Origin: Chloroflexota bacterium
Lineage (GTDB): Bacteria > Chloroflexota > Anaerolineae > Aggregatilineales > UBA2796
Direction: 5' to 3'
Length of the DNA stretch: 64,000 nucleotides
NCBI GenBank assembly: GCA_021325095.1
Contig: JAJPHV010000028.1
Coordinates: 62,001-126,000, forward strand
Both the position numbers and the translations under genes were made by a program. Within the stretch, counting starts at the first letter, position 1, and each line of letters opens with the position of its first letter. The notes beneath the pieces were generated by a model that was not told where the DNA came from, did not search any database, and was given only the letters and a program-made list of their open reading frames with translations. Below, piece after piece: positions 9,077-17,640 of this stretch.

Positions 9077-9120
9077 CCTCACCCCCGCCCCTCTCCGGTT
9101 GGCTGGGGAGAGGACAGGTT
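9077..9120. repeat. CCTCACCCCC-type repeat, left arm of a 33-bp inverted repeat
   Basis: Starts CCTCACCCCCGCCCCTCTCC and continues into a GG-rich second half. Its last 33 bases (9088-9120) are the reverse complement, with one mismatch, of 9476-9508. It belongs to the same dispersed repeat family as those at 17520, 31298, 45373 and 59944. Confidence 0.8.
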
Positions 9121-9178
9121 TAGGAAGGGGTAGGCCGGCTCATCGTTCAAACTGGAAGTCGTCAACAAACCAGGAGGA

Positions 9179-9475
9179 ATGATGAACCACAAGCTATTGT
9201 ACCAATGGGCTGACGAGATCGCTTTGCACCTACCGGCCAGACCATGCCGACCACCTCCTGAGCCTGCTCGTGGCGGTCTATGTCTGGATGGTCGCGCTGG
9301 GTTCTCAAGCCGTTGCCGTCCAGCGCGGACGGTCTCCCTGATCCGTCGTCACGCTGAACTACTGGCTCGCTGCTTGAGTTTGTTCCGGCAGGGGTTAGAC
9401 TTCTTCACCGAATTCCTCGAAGACCTTTCGCGTTTTATCGGTTTGGTCTTTCACCCCGATTTTCGTTTTCTCTGA
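9179..9475 (+). pseudogene. Decayed transposase fragment
   Basis: This 98-codon frame begins like a transposase segment (YQWADEIALHLP), loses coherence in the middle and then becomes sensible again (RRHAELLARCLSLFRQGLDFF). In the gap another frame reads LLSLLVAVYVWMVALGSQAVA, the hydrophobic stretch often seen near the C-terminus of IS4-type transposases. Two compensating frameshifts would join these pieces. There is no DDE core, so at most a C-terminal remnant remains. It sits inside an inverted-repeat pair (9088-9120 and 9476-9508). The IS family is a guess from pattern memory. Confidence 0.45.
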
Positions 9476-9508
9476 AACCTGTCCTCTCCTCAGCCAACCG
9501 GAGAGGGG
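9476..9508. repeat. Right arm of the 33-bp inverted repeat
   Basis: AACCTGTCCTCTCC followed by the inverted GG-rich and AC-rich halves; 32 of 33 bases are complementary to 9088-9120. It ends without the CCTCACCCCC tail that the left copy carries. Together the two arms enclose the transposase remnant. Confidence 0.8.
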
Positions 9509-9624
9509 ATACTGGCGAGACAAATAGTTCTGCCCGCTGAGGCCAGTGATCAGCGTGACGGTGTTGTAAACCCCCTGCGGAACGTTTAAGATTAGATACG
9601 CATAAATGAAAGGGCACATTGTAG

Positions 9625-11760
9625 ATGGGATGGCGTGATTTATTCTCGCGGTTATTGGGCGGCGGAATGCAGGCGCACCCACAGGAGGCCGAATTGCGCC
9701 GACTGTCGGAGGCCGCCGAGGAGGCGCGTCGCAACCGGCAGCCAGACCGCGCGCTAGAGATTTACCAGCAAGGCTTGACGCTGGCCCAGGAGTCCGGTTT
9801 TTTGCAGGGCCAGGAGGTCTTTCTGGGCCAGATCGGGGCGCTGTATACCGAACAGGGTCGCTTCGACCTGGCCGAGCAGGCGCTCAACGATGCGCTGGCA
9901 ATCGCCAACCGGATCGGGGAAAGCGTCCGGCGGGCGCGGGCGCTGCTCAACCTGGGCGCGTACAACCTGACACGGGGCAACCTGGCCCAGGCACAGCGTT
10001 ATCTCGAACAATCGCTCGAACTGGGCCGTCCGACGGGTGATCCGGTGACGGTCAGTCTGGCGCTGGGCAATCTGGCCGACGTTTACCTCAAACAGGATAA
10101 CCCCTCCTATGCCCTGCGCCTGCTCAAAGAGGCAGTGGTACTGACTCAGATCGGGCAGAACACGCAGCAAGCGTCCTACGTGATCGGGCGCATGGGGCAG
10201 GCGCACCTGGGCGTGGGCGACGTGGAGCGCGGGCGCAAGTTCCTGGTGCAGGCGATACAACTGGCGCAGCAGTATAACCAGCCCGACCACGAGTTGATCT
10301 GGACGAACCTGCTGGCCGAGCAACTTTACAAAGAGGGCCAGCTTGGGGAGTCGCTCCGGCTCTACCAGCGGGCCGAGGCACTCTCCCAGCAGGTGAGCAA
10401 GCCCGCTGAACCGTCCCTGAGCAGTTTGCTGAACCAGAGCACGGCCTACGAACGCCTGGGTGACCACCAGAAAGCGTTGGAATTCACGCAGCGGGCGCTC
10501 GATAGAGCGCGCGCCGCTGGCGATGTAGCTGCCGAGGCCGCAGCGTTGGCAAGCCTGGGCGCAGTGCAACGGGCGCTCGGCCATTTCGATGAGGCTGCCT
10601 CCGCACTGCAAGCAGCCATCGATCTGTATGGACGCGACGCCAGGAACGACACCGAACGGGCCAACACGATGATTGCCCTCGGCACACTGTATCAGGATCA
10701 GGGTCAGGTCGAGAAAGCCCTGGCCGCTTTCGATGAGGCCATCCAGGCCGCAGGCGTCGATAACCCTGCCGGGCGAGCGCACGCGCTGCGGCGCATTGGC
10801 GCGGCCTTGCAGAAGCAGGGCAACCTTCAGGGCGCGCTGGACAGGTGGAACGAGGCGCTGGCGCTGTTCGAGCAGGCCAACGACGCGACGCAGATGGCCC
10901 GTCTGTTGTGCGACATGGGCGCTGCTCGCCGTGCGCTATCCGGCATCAACGCGGCGCTGCCCGATTACGAGCGGGCCACTGTTTTGCTCAACAACGTGCG
11001 CGATGTGGCGACGCGCGGCCTGGTGCTGTCCAACGTGGCGATCCTGTATACTGACCTGGGCGAAGTGGAGACGGCCCAATCCTTTTACCAGGAATCGATC
11101 CAACTGGCCCGCCAGCTTGCCAACCGCCGGGCCGAAAGCCTGCGCCTGGGCAATTTTGCCTGGTTCTATACGATGACGGGCCAGCCCCGCGAGGGGATCA
11201 AGCTGCTGGAAGAGGCCATCGCCATCAGCCGCCAACTGAACGATCCGCTGCTGGTGGCCGTGCAGACGAGCAACCTGGCGCAAGCCTATCACGAACTGAA
11301 AGACTACCAGACGGCGGAAGGGCTGTACGGGCAGGCTATTGCCAGCGCCGAACAATTGCACGACGAGCGCTGGCTGGCGATTTTCCAGTCGAACCTGGGG
11401 CGAACGCTGCTGGCACAAGGCCGGGTGGACGAGGCGCTGCGGCTCTTCGAGAAATCCCTCCCCGTCAGCCGCGCGCTTGGCGATCAGGAAGCCATCGCCC
11501 GGACGCTGACACGTATGGGTGAGGCATATTTGCGGCAGGGCCGGACGGCGGATGCTGAAAAGGTCGGGCAGGAGGCCGAGATGATCGCACGCAAGTGGGG
11601 CTACCGCAAGGGCCAGGCCGATGCACTGGTGGTGCGGGCGGAGGCTGCTCAGTCCAACGGCGACTCTGCTACCGCCGAGCGGTACCGCAAGGAAGCCCAC
11701 AAGCTATATACGATCCTGCACGACCCGCTGGCGGCGCAGTTGGTGCAGGCGAAGGACTGA
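9625..11760 (+). CDS. Tetratricopeptide-repeat protein
   Basis: A 711-residue protein made almost wholly of TPR units from about residue 20 to the end. The repeated 40-residue spacing (Kinesin-light-chain-like, for example LNLGAYNLTRGNLAQAQRYLEQSLEL) shows roughly 15-16 units. There is no signal peptide, membrane helix or catalytic domain, so it is probably a cytoplasmic scaffold. It is monocistronic and starts 117 bases after the 9476-9508 repeat. Its TPR style resembles the C-terminal part of the kinase at 39690-43025, suggesting a shared adaptor type. Its partner is unknown. Confidence 0.88.
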   Translation: MGWRDLFSRLLGGGMQAHPQEAELRRLSEAAEEARRNRQPDRALEIYQQGLTLAQESGFLQGQEVFLGQIGALYTEQGRFDLAEQALNDALAIANRIGESVRRARALLNLGAYNLTRGNLAQAQRYLEQSLELGRPTGDPVTVSLALGNLADVYLKQDNPSYALRLLKEAVVLTQIGQNTQQASYVIGRMGQAHLGVGDVERGRKFLVQAIQLAQQYNQPDHELIWTNLLAEQLYKEGQLGESLRLYQRAEALSQQVSKPAEPSLSSLLNQSTAYERLGDHQKALEFTQRALDRARAAGDVAAEAAALASLGAVQRALGHFDEAASALQAAIDLYGRDARNDTERANTMIALGTLYQDQGQVEKALAAFDEAIQAAGVDNPAGRAHALRRIGAALQKQGNLQGALDRWNEALALFEQANDATQMARLLCDMGAARRALSGINAALPDYERATVLLNNVRDVATRGLVLSNVAILYTDLGEVETAQSFYQESIQLARQLANRRAESLRLGNFAWFYTMTGQPREGIKLLEEAIAISRQLNDPLLVAVQTSNLAQAYHELKDYQTAEGLYGQAIASAEQLHDERWLAIFQSNLGRTLLAQGRVDEALRLFEKSLPVSRALGDQEAIARTLTRMGEAYLRQGRTADAEKVGQEAEMIARKWGYRKGQADALVVRAEAAQSNGDSATAERYRKEAHKLYTILHDPLAAQLVQAKD

Positions 11761-12087
11761 GGGCCGGGTGATAGGACAACCTCGCTCCCGTCATCCACAA
11801 CTTACTTAGCCGATTCACCCGGTACAACACAGCGCCGTCTCCCCCCAGTGGTGACGCTCCCGCTGGCCTTCCGGCCCACCTTCGGCCATTGTCGCTGAAT
11901 CTTCGACATTGGCGCTCCTCGCTCCCAACTGCGCGTTCAACCTGGTTTCTGGTTCGATTTGTCGTATGCCGTATCGCATACACGGCTTTTGTGCCGTCGA
12001 TTTGCTTATCTGTGAGGGATTGGAACCAGTGCCGCTCTTCAGACCGGGCGTAGCCGAGGCGTGAGGGTGCTGCGCCCGCATTTCAGC
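11761..12087. other. Intergenic stretch without a recognised gene
   Basis: This is 327 bases between convergent genes. Frames of up to 104 codons exist on the minus strand, but they show no family pattern, no ribosome site and odd composition. I see no RNA gene or clear terminator. It could be decayed mobile DNA, but nothing identifiable remains. Confidence 0.4.
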
Positions 12088-12411
12088 TCAGATGGCGGGG
12101 TGCGCCTCGGCAACGACTTCAAGAATGGTCAGGGTTGGTTCTGCGCCAACTGACCGGAACATGAGAACACCGCCTGGTGTTGGGACTGACTGGCGGTACT
12201 CTTCCAGGGCATTGCGGCTGCGCCAGATTGATATTCCCCGCCACAATGTGGGATCGGCAGTACTCTGAACAAGGAACGTCTGCACCATCTGGGAGGGCAA
12301 ACGGTTGAAACCCTGAGTGTAAGCCTGAGTAAGAGCAGCCCACTGATCAGCCGCCACGTGAGCTTCCAGGACAGTCATTACCATGCTCTCAGGGCCAGAC
12401 TCGTTGCTCAT
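12088..12411 (-). CDS. Small ABM/dimeric alpha-beta-barrel-like protein
   Basis: A 107-residue protein whose pattern (MVMTVLEAHVAADQW..., then a helix, then FLVQSTADPTLWRGISIWRS) resembles the antibiotic-biosynthesis-monooxygenase dimeric ferredoxin-like fold. Such proteins range from haem-degrading enzymes to small quinol monooxygenases. The frame extends further upstream, but the ATG at 12411 with an AGGAG site is the start. No cofactor-binding residue can be pointed to, so the role is open. It is a single gene. Confidence 0.6.
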   Translation of the reverse strand: MSNESGPESMVMTVLEAHVAADQWAALTQAYTQGFNRLPSQMVQTFLVQSTADPTLWRGISIWRSRNALEEYRQSVPTPGGVLMFRSVGAEPTLTILEVVAEAHPAI

Positions 12412-12554
12412 TGTGTCTCCTGTTTCTAGGGCGAGCGCATACAGACGAAAATATCGTCTTCGACGATCATGGGCGATTATAGCGCCTATCGATAACAAGA
12501 ATCTTAAGTGATGTGCCTGTTGTGGGCAATGCATCCCTCATGACGACAGCCCTT

Positions 12555-14222
12555 CTACTCCACCGCTGCTGCCGCTGCCTGCCGCCGCAGGATCAGGCGC
12601 GGCAGTTCGCGCACCTCGTTCATGCGCAGCAGCAGCGCCATCGCCAGGTACACGACCACGCCCAGGCCGATTTCGGTGGCGGCGCGCACCATGAGCATGA
12701 CGCGGCTGCTTCCCGGCGCGAAGCGGTCAAACATGGCGCTGATCATTGCCATTGCCAGGCCCATCACCATCGAGGCGAACAATGCCTTGAGCGCTGTCGT
12801 GAGGAGCACCGATTCGTTGAGGCCCTGCCAGCGCCGCCTCAGGATGAACATGAGAGCCAACAGTTCGACGCCCACCGCCAGGCTGTTCGCCAAGCCCAGG
12901 CCCGCCACCTGGAAGGCGTTGATCAGCAGCAGGGCCAGCACCAGATTGACCGTCGCCGTGATCAGCGCGATCCACAGCGGCGTGATGGTGTCTTTGTCGG
13001 CGTAGAAGGAGCGCGCCACGACCTCGACGGCGCTGTGAGTCACAATAGCGAGTGCAAAGAATTGCAGCACGCGGAACACGCGCCCGGCGCTCTCCGAATC
13101 GAACGCGCCGCCTTCCAGGATGCCGACCAGCGGACGCCCGCCCACGATCATGGCAACCGCCGCCGGAATGGATGCGATCAGGATGAAGCGCAGCGCGCCG
13201 CTCATGGCGTCGCGTTTGCCACGCAGGTCGCCCGCCGCGCTCAGGGTCGCCAGCGTTGGGAAGATGACAATACCCATCGCCGTGCCGATCAGGGTTTCGG
13301 GCAGTTGCATCAGGCTCCACGCGCGGTTATAGGAGGCCACCGAACCGGATTCCAGCCTGGAGGCCAGGCTGACGGCGACGAACGCATTGAAATTGATCAG
13401 GCCCAGGCCAAGCGCGCGCGGGATCATGAGCGTGATCACCTGCCGGAGCGATGGATCGCGCCAGTTGAGGATGGGCCGCCAACGCGCCCGCACGCGAATC
13501 AGACCCGGCACTTGAATGCCGAAGTGCAGCGCCGCGCCGATGACCGCGCCGAGGGCAGCGCCGTACACGCCAAAGTAGCGCGCCAGCACCGCCACGCCGA
13601 ACAGATTGCCCGCGTCAAACAGGATCGGGGCGAGCGTGGGCAGCAAAAAGCGCTGGTGGGTGTGCAGAATGCCCGTGCATAACCCGCTGACCGAAAAGAT
13701 GATCAGGCTGAAAAGCAGAATGCGCATCAGGTTGGCGGTCTGCATGAGCTTGTCGGGGTGCAGCACCATACTCACGAAGTCAGCCCCCAGCGGTTTTGAC
13801 AGGTCAACGTAAGGATTCTTGAAGCCCGGTGCAACCAGCCCGGCGACCCAGGGTGCAGTCAGGAACACAAAAATGCTCAGGGTCAGCGCCACCAGGAAGA
13901 TGGTGTTGAGCACGTTAGAGGCGAGCCGCCACGCCCTATCGTGGTCATCGTGCGCGAGGAACGTGCCGAAGATTGGAATGAAGGCGTAGGCCAGCGCACC
14001 GCCTGCGATCAGGTTGAATAATTGCTCCGGGATCAGGTTGGCTGCCGTGTAGGTGTCCCAGGCGCTGCCGACGCCGAAGCGATCCAGCCCGACCCACTTT
14101 TCCACCAGAGCAAACAGTTTGGCGAAGGCCAACAGCCCGATCACCAGCGCCGCGTTGCGGGCGATGCCGGAGGCGGTTGGGCGCGACGTGCCCGTTGCCG
14201 TCGATACCGTCGATTGCGCCAT
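12555..14222 (-). CDS. murJ: Lipid II flippase MurJ (MviN family)
   Basis: A 555-residue polytopic membrane protein of the MATE-like MOP superfamily with 13-14 predicted hydrophobic helices. The N-terminal segment with ARNAALVIGLLAFAKLF and the loop ending in NLIPEQLFNLIAGGALA match MurJ. It moves lipid-linked peptidoglycan precursor across the membrane. The last helices end in a short basic, Ala-rich tail. It stands alone, with a pair of GA-rich hairpin repeats upstream. Confidence 0.92.
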   Translation of the reverse strand: MAQSTVSTATGTSRPTASGIARNAALVIGLLAFAKLFALVEKWVGLDRFGVGSAWDTYTAANLIPEQLFNLIAGGALAYAFIPIFGTFLAHDDHDRAWRLASNVLNTIFLVALTLSIFVFLTAPWVAGLVAPGFKNPYVDLSKPLGADFVSMVLHPDKLMQTANLMRILLFSLIIFSVSGLCTGILHTHQRFLLPTLAPILFDAGNLFGVAVLARYFGVYGAALGAVIGAALHFGIQVPGLIRVRARWRPILNWRDPSLRQVITLMIPRALGLGLINFNAFVAVSLASRLESGSVASYNRAWSLMQLPETLIGTAMGIVIFPTLATLSAAGDLRGKRDAMSGALRFILIASIPAAVAMIVGGRPLVGILEGGAFDSESAGRVFRVLQFFALAIVTHSAVEVVARSFYADKDTITPLWIALITATVNLVLALLLINAFQVAGLGLANSLAVGVELLALMFILRRRWQGLNESVLLTTALKALFASMVMGLAMAMISAMFDRFAPGSSRVMLMVRAATEIGLGVVVYLAMALLLRMNEVRELPRLILRRQAAAAAVE

Positions 14223-14318
14223 TGGTGTTGTGCCCTTTCGTCTGCATTCACGCCCGAATTATGCGGACGGACAAAGCGCGTGTCAAGCAAGCGGAGGGTG
14301 AGCGCAGGCAAAGCTGCG

Positions 14319-14368
14319 CCCGACGCTAAAGCATCGGGCTGAATCAACGAAGCCCGCTGAAGCGGGCT
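14319..14368. repeat. Two adjacent small hairpin repeats
   Basis: CCCGA...TCGGG (14319-14338) is followed by the near-perfect palindrome AGCCCGCTGAAGCGGGCT (14351-14368). Tandem hairpins of this kind occur as dispersed intergenic repeats in many genomes. It lies between murJ and the downstream end of the sigma-factor gene. Confidence 0.65.
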
Positions 14369-14463
14369 AAATGCCCTCACACTGGATCGAACCTAAAAGG
14401 ATCAGATTGAGTCGCCTTTAGCCCAGGGCCTTCATGAGTCATTTGTCCCGATAGCCAGTATCT

Positions 14464-15726
14464 CTAATGCCGAAGCGCGTCCTCGACCTCGGCCAGCCGC
14501 CGCGCCAGGAAGGAGCGCTCGATGGCGTTCTGGCACAGTTCGAGCGCGCGTCTGTAGGCAGCCTGGGCTTCGTCCAGCCAGCCTGAACGCCGCAGCAGAT
14601 CAGCGCGGGCAGCATGGAACAGGTAGTAATCGTTCAATTTGCCCGAATCTTCCAGTTGATCAAGCAGGATCAGGCCCCGGTTGATGCCTTCGGCCATTGC
14701 GACGGCGACAGCACGGTTCAGTTCCACGATGGGCGATGGGTTCATCTCGTAGAGGATGTTATACAACACCGCGATCTGTGCCCAGTCGGTGTCTTCGGGG
14801 CGTCTGGCCCGGGCGTGCAGCGCGCTGATGGCCGCCTGAGTCTGGTACGGGCCGGGCTGGCGCATTGCCATCGCGCGCTCAAGCAGTTCCAACCCTTCGG
14901 CGATCTCGGCCTGATCCCACAGCGTCCGATCCTGTTCTTCGAGCAGCACCAGTTCGCCGTCGGCGCTGACCCGTGCCTTGCGCCGCGAGTCGTGGAGCAG
15001 CAACAGCGCCAGCAAGCCCAGCACTTCCGGGTTTTCGCCCGGCGAGGACTCTTTCGCCAGCAGGCTCGCCAGCACCCGCGCCAGGCGGATCGCTTCCGCG
15101 CACAGGTCGTGCCGGATGAGCGCCTCGCCGATGGGCGCGGTGTAGCCCGCATTGAAGATCAGATACAGCACGGCCAGCACGGCGTCAATGCGCTCCGCCA
15201 GGGCATCGGCGGGCGGGACGCGGTAGGGAATGCCCGCATCTCGAATCTTGCGTTTGGCCCGCACCAGCCGCTGCGCCATCGTGGGCAGCGGAACCAGGAA
15301 GGCGCTGGCGATCTCCGGCGTGGTCAGCCCGCCCAGGACTTGCAGAGTGAGGGCGACCCGTGCTTCCTGGGCCAGCGCGGGATGGCAGCAGGTGAAGATC
15401 AACTTCAAGCGCTCGTCGGGAATCTCGTCGATGTCCACGCCATCTTCCTCCTGCTGCTCCAACTCGATCAGCGCCTTGAGTGCGGCTTTCTTACGCTCCA
15501 ATACCGTTTCGCGGCGGAATCTGTCGGTGGCCTTGTTGCGGGCCACCGTCATGATCCAGCCTGCCGGGTTACGTGGAATGCCTTCCGCCGACCAGCGTTC
15601 CAGGGCCAGCACGAGCGCATCCTGCACGGCGTCCTGCGCCACCTCAAGATCGCGGGTGATGCCATACAGCGTTGCGATGACGCGCGGCGCTGCTTCTTCA
15701 AAAGTACGGGCAACCAGGTCGTGCAT
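14464..15726 (-). CDS. ECF RNA polymerase sigma factor, ECF42 type with C-terminal extension
   Basis: A 420-residue sigma factor. Region 2 is at about 8-75 ([14 protein letters not shown], then [19 protein letters not shown]) and region 4 at about 110-160 ([20 protein letters not shown]). A roughly 240-residue C-terminal helical extension with TPR-like spacing is the hallmark of ECF42. This group has no classical anti-sigma factor and is encoded with a DGPF/YCII protein. That partner lies 24 bases upstream on the same strand. The extension is thought to control activity. The likely promoter is upstream of the DGPF gene. Confidence 0.9.
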   Translation of the reverse strand: MHDLVARTFEEAAPRVIATLYGITRDLEVAQDAVQDALVLALERWSAEGIPRNPAGWIMTVARNKATDRFRRETVLERKKAALKALIELEQQEEDGVDIDEIPDERLKLIFTCCHPALAQEARVALTLQVLGGLTTPEIASAFLVPLPTMAQRLVRAKRKIRDAGIPYRVPPADALAERIDAVLAVLYLIFNAGYTAPIGEALIRHDLCAEAIRLARVLASLLAKESSPGENPEVLGLLALLLLHDSRRKARVSADGELVLLEEQDRTLWDQAEIAEGLELLERAMAMRQPGPYQTQAAISALHARARRPEDTDWAQIAVLYNILYEMNPSPIVELNRAVAVAMAEGINRGLILLDQLEDSGKLNDYYLFHAARADLLRRSGWLDEAQAAYRRALELCQNAIERSFLARRLAEVEDALRH

Positions 15727-15750
15727 TGGCCTCGTGCGCTCCTGGAAACG

Positions 15751-16101
15751 TTAATCGAACATCATTTCTGGGCGGACCTCAACCGAGCCGAACCGGGCAT
15801 CCGGGATTTTGGCGGCCCACGCCATGGCCTCGTCCAGGTCTTTGACATCCACGACGTAGAAACCGCCAAGCTGCTCCTTTGTCTCGGCAAATGGGCCGTC
15901 GGTGGTCACTGCTTTGCCGTTGGGCACGCGAACCGTCGTGGCGGTGCTGATTGGTTGCAGGGCCGCGCCACTGACGTGGACCTTGCGCTGCTTCATCTCC
16001 TCGGTGAGGGCACCGTACTCCTGGAAAATGGCAGCCTGCTCCGTCTGGCTCATGCTGGCATAAGCGGCTTCGTTGGAATAGATCAACAGTACGTAATGCA
16101 T
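15751..16101 (-). CDS. DGPF (YCII-related) domain protein, ECF42 partner
   Basis: A 116-residue protein with the diagnostic TDGPFAETKEQLGGFY stretch at about 70-85 and a YCII-like ferredoxin fold (starts MHYVLLIYSNEA). Such proteins are the standard genomic partners and targets of ECF42 sigma factors; their own biochemical role is not settled. The start at 16101 has an AAAGGA site; the frame continues eight codons upstream without one. It is cotranscribed with the sigma factor. Confidence 0.88.
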   Translation of the reverse strand: MHYVLLIYSNEAAYASMSQTEQAAIFQEYGALTEEMKQRKVHVSGAALQPISTATTVRVPNGKAVTTDGPFAETKEQLGGFYVVDVKDLDEAMAWAAKIPDARFGSVEVRPEMMFD

Positions 16102-16169
16102 GGGATTGTCCTTTCTTTGCGTCACTATTCGGGCAGCAAACTATGTTGGTGCGCTGCTCCTATGATAAT

Positions 16170-16196
16170 GACGAATGACAATCGCCCGAATCGACA
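16170..16196 (-). promoter_or_regulatory. Candidate ECF42 promoter (TGTCGA - 17 bp - CGTC)
   Basis: On the minus strand TGTCGA (16196-16191) is followed after exactly 17 bases by CGTC (16173-16170), 69 bases upstream of the DGPF start. The ECF42 target consensus, as I recall it, has TGTCGA at -35 and CG(A/T)C at -10. Autoregulation of the pair is inferred. Confidence 0.6.
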
Positions 16197-16273
16197 GCCG
16201 GACGACTCTGGCTTTCCGACTTAACAAACGCTTCAGCACATTTTAAGAAAATCGTCCTATACTATGCGATATG

Positions 16274-16292
16274 CAGCCGCGTTTGTCGGCTG
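16274..16292 (+). promoter_or_regulatory. Short hairpin in the leader of the iron-transport operon
   Basis: CAGCCG and CGGCTG form a 6-bp stem with a 7-base loop, 42 bases upstream of the binding-protein start and just after a TATACT hexamer (16258-16263). No well-placed -35 box was found. The role is unknown. Confidence 0.3.
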
Positions 16293-16333
16293 TTTAGGTT
16301 CCCCTTATATTTTAGAGTGGAGGAGAAAGACTG

Positions 16334-17512
16334 ATGAACGACCTGATGAAACGCCGCGTAGCTTCCAGTTCGGGCTTGAGCCGCCGTGATTTCCTGCGGT
16401 TCCTGGGTGGGACGGCTGGCGTGGCAATGGTGGGTGGCATGTTCCCCGGTGTGGGCATCGGGGCACGATCTGCACGTGCCGCGAGCGGCAAGATTTCCGT
16501 TTATTCCGCGCTGAACGAGTCGACCAATAATGCTTTTGTGGAAGCCTTCAAGAAGGATAATGCCGGAATCGACGTGGAACTGCTGCCGCTGGCGGCGGCT
16601 GGTGAACTGCAAACCCGTATCCGCACCGAAAAGGATTCGCCAAAGGCCGACATTTTCATCGGTGGGTCGAGCGAGTTCCACAGCCCGCTGGGCCAGGAAG
16701 GACTGCTGGAAGCTTACAAGTCGCCCAATGCTGCCGCAGTTGACCCGTTATACAAAGACCCGAACGGCTTCTGGACAGGTTGGTACATCGGCATTTTCGG
16801 ATTTGTCTACAATACGGAGCGCTTCGGCAAGGAAATGAGCGGCGCGAAGCCGCCTGCGACGTGGGACGACCTGCTGGCGCCAGCCTGGAAGGGCAACCTG
16901 GCCTTTCCCGACCCGGTCAAGACGGGCGGCGGTTACATCTTCCTGGCGACGCAGATCTTCCGATTTGCCGTTGCACTGGGGCTGGTACAGGCTCCGGGCG
17001 CTGCCGCCACCGCAGCCGCAACGATGGCTGCCACCGCGCAGGCGACTGTAGACTATACCAAAGCCGAAGATGCAGCGATGGACTTCATGAAAAAGCTGCA
17101 TGCCAACATTGCCCAGTATGTCGGAACCGCGCCGCAGGCCATCCAACTGGTCGCGGATGGGCAGTTTATCGGCGCGCCCAACTGGAGCCACGACATCCTC
17201 ACGGCAAAGGCGAAGGGCCTGCCCATCGACCTGGCCGTGCCAGCGGAGACAGGTTTCGAGGTCGGTGCGATCAGCATCATCAAGGGTGGGCCGAATACGG
17301 AAGCAGCCAAAGTCTTTGTCGATTGGGTGCTGACCAAGCCCGCCGGAGAACTCAACGTCAAGCTGTCCAACCGGCTGTCGGTGCTCAAAGACGTGCCACC
17401 CGCGCCCGGTGCGCCAACATTGGACAAGGTCAAGCTCGTGCCGTATGATCGTGCCTGGGCAACCGCCAATAAAGATCGCCTGCTGAAGAAGTGGCAGGCG
17501 GCCATTAGCTAA
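16334..17512 (+). CDS. Ferric-iron-type ABC transporter substrate-binding protein
   Basis: A 392-residue exported binding protein of the FbpA/AfuA type. Residues 16-26 contain a twin-arginine motif (SRRDFLRFLGG), followed by a hydrophobic stretch and an RAASG cleavage region, so export is probably by Tat. The mature start KISVYSALNE and the segments YNTERFG and ATWDDLLAPAWKG are typical. About residues 215-245 form an Ala/Thr-rich low-complexity insertion not usual in the family. It heads an operon with a fused permease and an ATPase. Iron is the family's common substrate, but 2-aminoethylphosphonate or another anion is possible. Confidence 0.85.
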   Translation: MNDLMKRRVASSSGLSRRDFLRFLGGTAGVAMVGGMFPGVGIGARSARAASGKISVYSALNESTNNAFVEAFKKDNAGIDVELLPLAAAGELQTRIRTEKDSPKADIFIGGSSEFHSPLGQEGLLEAYKSPNAAAVDPLYKDPNGFWTGWYIGIFGFVYNTERFGKEMSGAKPPATWDDLLAPAWKGNLAFPDPVKTGGGYIFLATQIFRFAVALGLVQAPGAAATAAATMAATAQATVDYTKAEDAAMDFMKKLHANIAQYVGTAPQAIQLVADGQFIGAPNWSHDILTAKAKGLPIDLAVPAETGFEVGAISIIKGGPNTEAAKVFVDWVLTKPAGELNVKLSNRLSVLKDVPPAPGAPTLDKVKLVPYDRAWATANKDRLLKKWQAAIS

Positions 17513-17519
17513 ATAACAA

Positions 17520-17624
17520 CCTCACCCCCTGGTCCCCTCTCCACCCTGTGGAGAGAGGAACTAGTTGGCGCTGCCATCGGGATTGCTCCCCTCTCTGCGA
17601 AGCGGAGAGGGGTTGGGGGTGAGG
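17520..17624. repeat. CCTCACCCCC...GGGGGTGAGG repeat doublet inside the operon
   Basis: A 105-bp element bounded by CCTCACCCCC and GGGGGTGAGG. It contains CTCTCCACCCTGTGGAGAG-like and CTCTCTGCGAAGCGGAGAG-like internal hairpins. It sits between the binding-protein and permease genes. The same architecture recurs at 59944-60030, and single copies at 9077, 31298 and 45373. Confidence 0.85.
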
Positions 17625-17640
17625 TAAAAATGAGGAGTCG

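Noticed and set aside
9625-11760. CRISPR-like or tandem DNA repeat in the TPR gene
   Set aside because: Regular 120-bp periodicity reflects TPR units at the protein level; the DNA repeats are too diverged.
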